Under the pieces are notes generated by a model, which saw only the letters and a list, made by a program, of their open reading frames with translations, made no database searches and was not told the DNA's origin. Source: an uncultured Nocardioides sp. (GTDB taxonomy: Bacteria > Actinomycetota > Actinomycetes > Propionibacteriales > Nocardioidaceae). Taken from it: a stretch of DNA of 64,000 bases. The stretch spans positions 62,001-126,000 of the forward strand of contig NZ_CANKYS010000003.1 of NCBI RefSeq assembly GCF_947488025.1, read 5' to 3'. The first letter of the stretch is position 1, and each line of letters opens with the position of its first letter. Made by a program: the position numbers and the translations under genes. This document shows positions 53,840-62,500 of this stretch, piece after piece.

Positions 53840-55864
53840 ATGCCGACCTCCCTGCCTGCGCTGGCCTTCGGCGGCGACTACAACCCCGAGCAGTGGCCGG
53901 CCGCGGCCCACCGCGAGGATCGTGACCTGATGCGCGAGGCCGGCGTCGACCTCGTCACGCTCGCGGTCTTCTCGTGGGCGTGGATCCAGCCGCGACCCGA
54001 CGCGTGGGAGTTCGGCTGGCTCGACGAGCAGATGGACGACCTCCACGCGGCGGGCATCGCGGTCGACCTCGCCACGGCCACCGCCTCCCCTCCCCCGTGG
54101 CTGACCCACCGCCATCCCGAGATGCTGCCGGTGACCCAGGACGGGCGCACGCTGTGGCCGGGCGGGCGACAGTCGTTCTGCCCCAGCTCGCCGGTCTACC
54201 GGGAGCACGCCCTCGAGCTCTGCACCCGGATGGCCGAGCGCTACCGCGACCACCCGGCGCTCGCCCTGTGGCACGTGTCCAACGAGCTGGGCTGCCACAA
54301 CGCCCGTTGCTACTGCGACACCAGCGCGTCGGCGTTCCGCTCGTGGCTGCGCCGCCGCTACGACGACGACGTGGCCCGCCTGAACGACGCCTGGGGCACC
54401 GCGTTCTGGTCCCAGCGCTACGACGACTTCGCGCAGGTGCTGCCGCCGCGCGTGGCACCGACCCACGCCAACCCCACCCAGCAGCTCGACTTCGCGCGCT
54501 TCTCCTCCGACCAGCTGCTCGACAACTTCGTGGTCGAGCGCGACGTACTTCACACGCTGTCTCCCGGCGTGCCGGTGACCACCAACTTCATGGTGATGCG
54601 CCAGACACCCGAGATGGACTACCTGCGCTGGGGCCGTGAGCTCGACGTCGTCTCCAACGACCACTACCTGATCGGCGCCGAGGACGGCGGCCACCGCGAG
54701 CTGGCGTTCAGCGCCGACCTCACCCGCGGCACGGCGGACGGCCGCCCGTGGCTGTTGATGGAGCACTCGACGAGCGCGGTCAACTGGCAGCCGCGCAACC
54801 GGGCGAAGCGCCCCGGCGAGATGATCCGCAACAGCCTGTCGCACGTCGCGCACGGCGCCGACGCGGTGCTGTTCTTCCAGTGGCGCGCCTCGCGTGCGGG
54901 CGCGGAGAAGTTCCACTCCGGGCTCCTCCCCCACGCCGGCACCGACACCCGCCAGTGGCGCGAGGTGGTCGAGCTGTCGCGGGTGCTCGACGCCGCCGAG
55001 GAGGCCGCCGGCAGCACCGCGCGCAACGACGCAGCGATCCTCTTCGACTACGAGGCCTGGTGGGGCTGCGAGCTCGACTCCCACCCCAGCATCGACGTCC
55101 GCTACCGCGACCGGGCCGAGGACCTCCACCGGTCGCTGTCGGCCCGGGGCGTGGGCGTCGACGTGGTCCACCCCTCCACCGACCTGTCGTCCTACCGGCT
55201 CGTCGTGGTGCCCACCCTCTACCTCGTCGACGACGCCACCGTCGCCGCCCTCACCGCGGCCGCGGAGGGCGGGGCGACGGTGGTGATCACCTACTTCAGC
55301 GGGATCGTCGACGAGCACGACCACGTACGCCTCGGTGGCTACCCCGGCGCGTTCCGCGACCTGCTCGGCGTCCGCACCACCGAGTTCCTCCCGCTGCTGA
55401 CCGGCCAGTCGGTCCAGGTCGACGGGCTCGGCAGCGGCCCGGTCACCGCCGACACCTGGGCCGAGGACCTCGAGCTCGCCGGCGCCGAAGCGGTGGCGTC
55501 GTACGTCGACGGGCCGGCCGCGGGGCTCCCCGCCGTCACCCGACGGGAGGTCGGCGCAGGCACCGCGTGGTACGTCGCGACGCGCCTCGACGCCGGCGGC
55601 ACCGACGGGCTCGTCGAGCGCCTGCTCGCCGAGACCGGTCTCGCGACGCTGCCCGGTGCCTCCGACCTCGTCGAGGTCACGCGGCGCGTGGGCCACGACG
55701 CGAGCTGGGTGTTCGTGATCAACCACGGGGAGGCACCCGCCCCGGTCGACGTGCACGGCGTCGAGCTGGTCACCGGTCGCGACGTCGCCGGGGACCTGCA
55801 GGTGCCGCCCGGCGGCGTGGCCGTGGTGCGGGAGTCCGCCCGACCGGCCGGGAGGGACGACTGA
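53840..55864 (+). CDS. GH42 beta-galactosidase
   Basis: 674 residues, normal length. Acid/base Glu149 (WHVSNELGC) and nucleophile Glu308 (LLMEHSTSAVNW) are present. The Cys cluster at about 148-160 (LGCHNARCYCDT) is the GH42 zinc site. The C-terminal trimerisation and beta domains follow. No signal peptide: it cleaves imported beta-galactosides. The ATG at 53840 is the probable first transcribed base. Its stop overlaps the ATG of the DeoR gene. Confidence 0.93.
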   Translation: MPTSLPALAFGGDYNPEQWPAAAHREDRDLMREAGVDLVTLAVFSWAWIQPRPDAWEFGWLDEQMDDLHAAGIAVDLATATASPPPWLTHRHPEMLPVTQDGRTLWPGGRQSFCPSSPVYREHALELCTRMAERYRDHPALALWHVSNELGCHNARCYCDTSASAFRSWLRRRYDDDVARLNDAWGTAFWSQRYDDFAQVLPPRVAPTHANPTQQLDFARFSSDQLLDNFVVERDVLHTLSPGVPVTTNFMVMRQTPEMDYLRWGRELDVVSNDHYLIGAEDGGHRELAFSADLTRGTADGRPWLLMEHSTSAVNWQPRNRAKRPGEMIRNSLSHVAHGADAVLFFQWRASRAGAEKFHSGLLPHAGTDTRQWREVVELSRVLDAAEEAAGSTARNDAAILFDYEAWWGCELDSHPSIDVRYRDRAEDLHRSLSARGVGVDVVHPSTDLSSYRLVVVPTLYLVDDATVAALTAAAEGGATVVITYFSGIVDEHDHVRLGGYPGAFRDLLGVRTTEFLPLLTGQSVQVDGLGSGPVTADTWAEDLELAGAEAVASYVDGPAAGLPAVTRREVGAGTAWYVATRLDAGGTDGLVERLLAETGLATLPGASDLVEVTRRVGHDASWVFVINHGEAPAPVDVHGVELVTGRDVAGDLQVPPGGVAVVRESARPAGRDD

Positions 55865-56676
55865 TGCTCGCCGCCCAGCGCCGCGGGCGCATCCTCGCCG
55901 AGCTGAGTCGCGACGGGACGGTGCGCGTGACCGACCTCGTCGACCTGCTCGGCGTCTCCGACATGACCGTACGGCGCGACCTCGTCGCCCTGCACCGCGA
56001 CGGCCTGCTCGAGAAGGTCCACGGCGGCGCGCTCGCGGTGGCCGAGCCGTCGGCGTCCGAGCCGGGCTTCGCCGCCAAGTCGGTGCAGCGCCGGCGCGAG
56101 AAGGAGGCGATCGCCGCCGCCGCCGCCGGGCTGGTGCACACCGGGATGGCCATCGCCGTCTCGGCCGGCACCACCACCCACGCCCTCACCGAGCACCTCG
56201 CCCGGATCCCCAACCTCACCGTCGTCACCAACTCGGTGTGGGTCGCCGACGTGCTGCATCGCACCGGCGACGCCACCACCTCGGTGCTCCTCACCGGCGG
56301 TCTGCGGACGCCGTCCGACGCCCTCGTGGGTCCGGTCGCGGTGTCGTCGCTGCGGAGCCTCCACGTCGACGCCTTCTTCATGGGGGTCCACGGCATGGAC
56401 GTGCGGGCCGGCTTCAGCACCCCCAACCTGCTGGAGTCGGAGACCAACCGCGCGATGATCGAGCGCTCGCGACGCCTGATCGTGTGCGCCGACTCGAGCA
56501 AGTGGGGCGTCGTGGGCCTCAGCAGCATGGCCGGGTTGTCGGAGGCAGCGGTGCTGGTGACCGACTCCGGGCTCTCCGCCCAGGCGAGCGGCGCCCTCGC
56601 CGACCACGTCGGCGAGCTCGTCGTGGTGGACCCGCTCGACGGCGACGACGACCTCGAGATGGCAGGCGACGCATGA
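55864..56676 (+). CDS. DeoR-family transcriptional regulator
   Basis: 270 residues: N-terminal DeoR HTH (RVTDLVDLLGVSDMTVRRDLVAL) and a C-terminal sugar-phosphate-sensing domain (SAGTTTHALTEHL, VTNSVWVADVL, FMGVHGMD). Wedged between the two galactosidase genes with overlaps on both sides, so it is co-expressed with its targets. Probable repressor of this operon and of the divergent importer, released by a galactose-derived sugar phosphate. Confidence 0.9.
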   Translation: MLAAQRRGRILAELSRDGTVRVTDLVDLLGVSDMTVRRDLVALHRDGLLEKVHGGALAVAEPSASEPGFAAKSVQRRREKEAIAAAAAGLVHTGMAIAVSAGTTTHALTEHLARIPNLTVVTNSVWVADVLHRTGDATTSVLLTGGLRTPSDALVGPVAVSSLRSLHVDAFFMGVHGMDVRAGFSTPNLLESETNRAMIERSRRLIVCADSSKWGVVGLSSMAGLSEAAVLVTDSGLSAQASGALADHVGELVVVDPLDGDDDLEMAGDA

Positions 56677-58811
56677 GCACCCCCGTGAGCAACGACCCCG
56701 TCCACCTGACCAACGACGGCGTCAGCCTCGTGCTGACCCGGGACGACCGGGGCATCCCGCGCATCGTGCACTGGGGCGCCGCACTCGGCGACCTCGGCGC
56801 GGCCGACCTGACCGGGCTGACCACGGCCCGGCGCCCCGGCGCCTCGCACTCGGCGTTCGACGGGCCGCGCGCGACGGGCCTGGTGCCCGACCCCACGCGC
56901 GGCTACGCCGGTACGCCGGCCCTGTCCGGCCACCGCATCGGCGGCAGCGCGCGCGCGGCGACCCCAAGCCTCGTGGCCTGGGAGCTGCACGGCGACGGCG
57001 ACGCCAGCATCTCCTGCACGTCGAACGACGACGAGGCGGGCTGGTCCGTCCGGGTCGGGCTGTCGCTCGACGACGCCGGCCTGCTGCACGCGCGGACGTC
57101 GGTGACCAACACCGCCGACGGCGACCTCCACCTCGCCTCCGTCCTGACCGCCCTGCCCGTCGGCGCGCACGCCACCGAGCTGCTCGACCTGACCGGCCGG
57201 TGGTGCAAGGAGCGCACTCCCCAGCGGCACCCCTGGGTCCAGGGCACCCACCGACGCGACGCCCGCCACGGCCGTACCGGTCACGACGCCACGCTGGTGA
57301 TGGTCGCCGGGACCCCAGGGTTCACCTTCGGCACCGGCGAGGTGTGGGCCCTGCACACTGCGTGGAGCGGCAACCACACCCACTACGCGGAGCGCACGCC
57401 CGAGGGCGAGTGCCTGCTCGGCGGGGGTGAGCTGCTCGGCCCCGGCGAGGTCGTCCTGGCCCCTGGTGAGACGTACGACGGGCCCCGGGTGCTCGGCTCC
57501 TGGTCGGGACGCGGCCTCGACGCGATGAGCCACCGGTTCCACGCCCACCTCCGCGCGCTCACCCCGCGGGCCCGCACCGAGCGGCCGGTCATCGCCAACT
57601 CGTGGGAGGCGGTCTACTTCGACCACTCCCTCGAGCGGCTCTCCGAGCTCGCCGACGCCGCGGCAGCCGTCGGGGTCGAGCGCTTCGTCCTCGACGACGG
57701 CTGGTTCCTCGGCCGCCGCGACGACACCGCCGGCCTCGGCGACTGGACGGTCGACCCCGACGTCTGGCCGCAGGGACTGGGCCCGCTCGTCGAGCACGTG
57801 AAGAGCCGCGGGATGGAGTTCGGCCTGTGGGTGGAGCCGGAGATGGTCAACCTCGACTCCGAGACCGCGCGCCGCCACCCCGAGCGCGTGCTGCGCGGCC
57901 GGGCCGCCGCCCCGCCGGAGTGGCGCCAGCAGCAGGTGCTCGACCTGCAGGACCCCGACGCGTACGACGATCTGCGCGCCGCCCTCCTCGCGCTGCTCGA
58001 CGAGCTCGACATCGCCTACCTCAAGTGGGACCACAACCGCGACCTCACCGATGCCGTCCACGACGGCCACCCGGCCGTGCACGGGCAGACGCGGGCGTTC
58101 TACCGGCTGCTCGACGAGCTGCGAGAGGCGCACCGCGGGCTCGAGATCGAGTCGTGCGCCTCGGGCGGCGGACGCGTGGACGCCGAGGTGCTCGCCCGCA
58201 CGGAACGCATCTGGCCCAGCGACACCATCGACGCCCTCGAGCGCCAGCACCTCCAGCGCTGGACCTCCCTGCTGGTGCCGCCGGAGCTGATCGGCTCGCA
58301 CGTCGGCGGACCGACGGCGCACACCACCGGACGTACGCACACCCTGCGCTACCGCGCCGCGACCGCCCTGCTGCACTGGTTCGGCATCGAGTGGGACGTC
58401 TCGCGCCTCGACGAGGCCACCCTCGCCGAGCTGCGCGAGTGGATCGAGCTGCACAAGCGCGTCCGGCCGCTCATCGGCACCGGCACCCTGGTGCACCCCG
58501 ACCACCCCGACCCCGCGGTCCTGGTGACCGGCATCGTGGCCGAGGACCGCTCGGAGGCGTGGTACGTCGTCGCGACCGTGGCCGCGACCTCGACCCAGCA
58601 CCCGGCGCCCCTCAGGCTCACCGGCCTCGACCCGGACCGTCGCTACCGGCTCACCGAGGAGGTGCCGCGTGGTGTGGGCGCCGACCTGTCCGGCGGCTGG
58701 TCCGCCGACGGCGCCGAGCTGGGCGGCCGCGTGCTGGCTGCCTCGGGGATCGCGCTGCCGGTCATGCACCCGGAGGAGTCCCGCGTGCTCCACCTGGTGG
58801 CCATGGGCTGA
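56673..58811 (+). CDS. GH36 alpha-galactosidase
   Basis: 712 residues. The N-terminal beta-sandwich is followed by the barrel with nucleophile Asp453 (YLKWDHNRD) and acid/base Asp517 (IWPSDTID); ESCASGGGRVD is the usual substrate loop. No signal peptide, so it releases galactose from imported raffinose, melibiose or similar. The ATG at 56673 overlaps the DeoR stop (ATGA); the longer open frame upstream is out-of-frame reading of deoR. Together with GH42 the cell can open both alpha- and beta-galactosides. Confidence 0.92.
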   Translation: MSTPVSNDPVHLTNDGVSLVLTRDDRGIPRIVHWGAALGDLGAADLTGLTTARRPGASHSAFDGPRATGLVPDPTRGYAGTPALSGHRIGGSARAATPSLVAWELHGDGDASISCTSNDDEAGWSVRVGLSLDDAGLLHARTSVTNTADGDLHLASVLTALPVGAHATELLDLTGRWCKERTPQRHPWVQGTHRRDARHGRTGHDATLVMVAGTPGFTFGTGEVWALHTAWSGNHTHYAERTPEGECLLGGGELLGPGEVVLAPGETYDGPRVLGSWSGRGLDAMSHRFHAHLRALTPRARTERPVIANSWEAVYFDHSLERLSELADAAAAVGVERFVLDDGWFLGRRDDTAGLGDWTVDPDVWPQGLGPLVEHVKSRGMEFGLWVEPEMVNLDSETARRHPERVLRGRAAAPPEWRQQQVLDLQDPDAYDDLRAALLALLDELDIAYLKWDHNRDLTDAVHDGHPAVHGQTRAFYRLLDELREAHRGLEIESCASGGGRVDAEVLARTERIWPSDTIDALERQHLQRWTSLLVPPELIGSHVGGPTAHTTGRTHTLRYRAATALLHWFGIEWDVSRLDEATLAELREWIELHKRVRPLIGTGTLVHPDHPDPAVLVTGIVAEDRSEAWYVVATVAATSTQHPAPLRLTGLDPDRRYRLTEEVPRGVGADLSGGWSADGAELGGRVLAASGIALPVMHPEESRVLHLVAMG

Positions 58812-58841
58812 GGGCACCTCCCGAGGCCTACCCTGCTGGGC

Positions 58842-59462
58842 ATGGACGCACACGCCTGGGACGAGCGCTACGCCGCCAGCGAGCTGGTCTGGTCGCGCGA
58901 GCCCAACCAGTTCGTGGCCGCCGAGCTCACCGACCTGCCTCCGGGCACCGCGGTGGACCTCGCGGCCGGGGAGGGTCGCAACGCCATCTGGCTCGCCTCG
59001 CGCGGCTGGTCGGCGACAGCGGTGGACTTCTCGCAGGTCGCCCTCGACAAGGGCGCGCGGCTGGCCGCGGACGATCCTCGGGGCCTGGACGTGACCTGGG
59101 TGCGTGCCGACGCGACGACGTGGCGACCACCCGCGCCGGTCGACCTCGTCGTGGTCGCCTACCTGCAGGTGCCGGCCGCGGACCGACGCCGCGCGGTCCG
59201 CAACGCGGTCGAGATGCTGCGTCCGGGTGGGACGTTCCTGCTGGTCGCCCACGACGCGACCAACCTCACCGAGGGGACCGGCGGTCCGCAGGACCCCGAG
59301 GTGCTGATGTCCGCCGACGACGTCGTCGGCGACCTGGCCGACCTCGGCGTCGACGTGGTGCGTGCCGAGCGTGTCGCCCGCGAGGTCACCGCGGACGACG
59401 GCCACGGCGGTGAGCAGCGGCGTACGGCCTGGGACTGCCTGGTCCGCCTGGTCAGGCGCTGA
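58842..59462 (+). CDS. SAM-dependent methyltransferase, TehB-like
   Basis: 206 residues. The N-terminal WDERYAASELVWSREPNQFV and motif I VDLAAGEGRNAIWLASRGW mark the TehB/UbiE-like group seen in many actinobacteria; motif III is MLRPGGTFLLVAHD. Substrate unknown. TACCCT seven bases before the ATG suggests a leaderless, separate transcript after the galactosidase operon. Confidence 0.85.
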   Translation: MDAHAWDERYAASELVWSREPNQFVAAELTDLPPGTAVDLAAGEGRNAIWLASRGWSATAVDFSQVALDKGARLAADDPRGLDVTWVRADATTWRPPAPVDLVVVAYLQVPAADRRRAVRNAVEMLRPGGTFLLVAHDATNLTEGTGGPQDPEVLMSADDVVGDLADLGVDVVRAERVAREVTADDGHGGEQRRTAWDCLVRLVRR

Positions 59463-59481
59463 GCCCGCACCCGGGACGTAC

Positions 59482-59515
59482 GACGGCCCGCCCTCCGGTG
59501 GGAGGACGGGCCGTC
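59482..59515. terminator. Bidirectional stem-loop terminator
   Basis: GACGGCCCGCCCTCC and a near-exact complement around a GGT loop (one mismatch and one extra base), between the convergent methyltransferase and large secreted-protein genes. Confidence 0.72.
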
Positions 59516-59534
59516 GGGAACTACGTGGTGCGGA

Positions 59535-62500
59535 TCAGCGCTTCAGGCGGACCTTCACTCGCTGGGTGCTGCCGTCCTCGAAGCGGACGACCAGCACCGC
59601 CTTGACCGACTTCTTGTCACCGAGCAGCTTGCGAGCCTGCTTGGTGAGCTTGATCGTCACCGTGTCCTTGTCGCGGGCGTCGAGGTCGAAGGAACCTGCG
59701 CCGAGGCGCTTGCCGAGCTTGCCCTTCTTCCCCTTCTTGCCCATCTCACGGAGCACGACCTTGCCCTCGCAGTCCACCCGACCGCAACGGAGCGTGAGCT
59801 TCGCCTTGCGTCGGTTGGCCGTCGCGTCGACCTTTCCGCCCTTCGCCACGCCCACCGCGGGGGTGTCGACCGGCGGCACCGGCGGCACCGGCGGGCCGGG
59901 CGGGGTCGTCGGCGGGCCAGGCGGGGTGGTCGGCGGACCGGGCGGGGTCGTCGGCGGACCCGGCGGGGTCGTCGGCGCCTCCACCACCTTCAGCTGAGCA
60001 GTGCCCTGACCCGGGTCGGTGGCCACGTCGCCGGCATAGTCAGCCACCAGCTCCACGGTCCCCGCCGCCTCGAACGGGCCGACCTCGAAGGTCGCCTTCC
60101 CGTCCTCGAGCTCCACCGCGGGCAGGTCGGTGCCGTCGACCGACAGCACCACCTCACCCGTCGGCGCCGCCTCAGCAGCCGAACCGACCTCGACCACGAC
60201 CTGCGCAGTCTCACCCGTCTCGACCTGCTCCGGAGCGGTGACGGTCACCTCGGCCGGCACGTTCTCCGGGTCGGCGAGCTCCTTGACCTGGACGTCGCGG
60301 TAGAAGACGTTCTCGCCGCCGCCGTGGGCCTGCAGCCCGATGTAGCTGGGCCACTTCAGCCGGTTGTCGTCGGTGCTGGTGAAGTCGTTGACCAGCTCGT
60401 CGTTGAGGAAGACGCGGATCCGCTTGCCCTCGACCCGGATCTCGTAGTGGTTCCACTCCCCGACCGGGTTGAGGGCCGCGTCGCGGGCCTCGAGGTCGGC
60501 CGACTGGAAGTTGTAGACCGCGCCGGTGGTGCTGTCGGGGTCGTCCGTGGCGTCGATCTGGATCTCGTAGCCGTTGTCGACCGCGACCCACGGGTCGTTG
60601 CCCGGGTCAGGGAAGCCGACGAAGACGCCACCGTTGTCATCCTTGGTGAGCTTCCAGTCCAGCTGCAGGGAGTAGTCGCCCTCCAGCGGCTGGGAGTGCC
60701 ACAGCAGGCCGAGGCCGCCGTGCGTCATGAGGCTGCAGTCGGCCTCGCGGGTGAACAGGCCGGGGCCGGCCATGTTCCAGTCCTCGAGGCTCTCGGCAGT
60801 GCCGTCGAACAGCGTCCGGTAGCCCGGGTCGGCCGTGGTGGCCTCGCAGGTGTCGGGCTCGATGACCGGGTCGCCGCTCACGCGGAACCAGTCGAACGCG
60901 CCGACCTGGCTGCCGGTGCCGTTGTAGGCGGCGACGCCGATCTTGGGCTCGACCAGACCGGTGGCGGGGTAGCCCGCCCCCATCGAGGTCCACGTCTCAC
61001 CCTGGTCGACCGACCAGCGGCCCTGGATCGCGGTGCCGGTCGAGACCATCTGCAGCTGCAGGTCGTCGGGAGCGGCCCCCTCGGGCAGGTCGGCGTTGGT
61101 GTAGACCATCTCGCCGTTGATCCGGCGACCCAGCTCGAGCACCCAGTTGCCCTCGGGCCGCTCCATCGCCACGAACTTGGCGTAGTTGCTGGAGTCGGTC
61201 CACGCGACCAGACCACCCTGGAGGTAGTCGTCGGTGCCGGTCATCGTGAGCTGCGTGGTGGCGGCCCAGGGGCCCTCGGCGGGCGAGTCCTGGAGGACCA
61301 TGTTCTTCGCGTCGACCGCACCACCCGACAGGTCGCCGGCCTGGGCGTTGATGCGCAGCTGGCCGTCCGCCACCGCGACGCCGTTGGACGTCTTGTTGAG
61401 GATCGTGCTCCAGCGGCAGGTGTCGAGCGCGTCACCGACGAACTCGTCGTCCGCGGTCGGCGTCTCGCCCGGCGCACAGGCCGAGCGGTCCCCGAGGTCG
61501 AGGTAGTCGAGGTTGACGTTGCCGTTGTCACCCGCGTCACGGGCGATCTTGATGACATTGGCCCCAGCCTCGAGCTCGACCTGGTCCTGGATCGAGAGCC
61601 AGGTCTTCCACGAGTCGGCCGGCGGCAGCGCCAGCTTCTTGACGAAGACGTCGTTGACGTAGAGCGACATCGCCTTGGTCTGGTTCGCCTGCGGGTTGGG
61701 ACCGTTGGCGTAGCCGAGCGTGATCGCGTGGAACCCGGCCTCTGCCGTGGTCACGTCGAAGGTCACCGCGGTGCCGTCGTTCTCGAAGCCGCCGACGTAA
61801 CCGGTGCCGCTGTATCCGGCGTGCTCGGTCTGCACGCGGTTGCCCTCACCGGTGATCGTGCCGTCCTCGGCCTCGGTGCGACCCGCGGTCGGGTCGACGA
61901 GCTTGACGTGGTCGAGGTTGACGTTGCCGTCGTCGCCCTGCTCGTAGACGATCTCGACGCGGGTGGCACCGGCTGGCAGCGTGACGGGGACGGTGAACGT
62001 GCCCCACGTCTTCCAGTCGGCGAACGGCGGCAGCTCGATCTGCTGGCGCTCCTCACCGATGTAGAGGCTCATCTTCTTGGTCTGGTCGGGCTGCGGGTTC
62101 GGGCCGTTGGCGTAGCGGATCTGCAGGTCGTACGACCCGGCCTTCGGCGCGACCACCTCGACGGTGGTGCCCGAGCCGACGGTCTGGATGCCGTCGACGA
62201 AGCCGGAGCCGGTGTAGCCGGCGTGCTCGGTGTCGATGCCGGCGGTGCCGGTCAGCTCACCGTCCTCGAGCTCATAGATCCCGTCCGGAGCGGGCTCCGG
62301 GTCCTCGGCGACGTAGCCGGGGTAGCTGTTGAGGGTGTACCACGCCTCGGTGCTCCACAGCGTCTCGTTCGAGGCGGACTCGAACGGGCGCGGGGAGCGC
62401 ACGTGGACGACCCGGTCGGGCTTCATGCCGTCGATCTGGAGGGTGACCGTACGGCCGTCCTCGCTGGCCGTCGCGCTGGCGACCGTGAGACTCTCCTCGT

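Noticed and set aside
55770..59405. Minus-strand open frame of 1,211 codons across the galactosidase operon
   Set aside because: Composition is low-complexity Gly/Val/Asp/Arg and it opposes three well-supported genes; antisense shadow.
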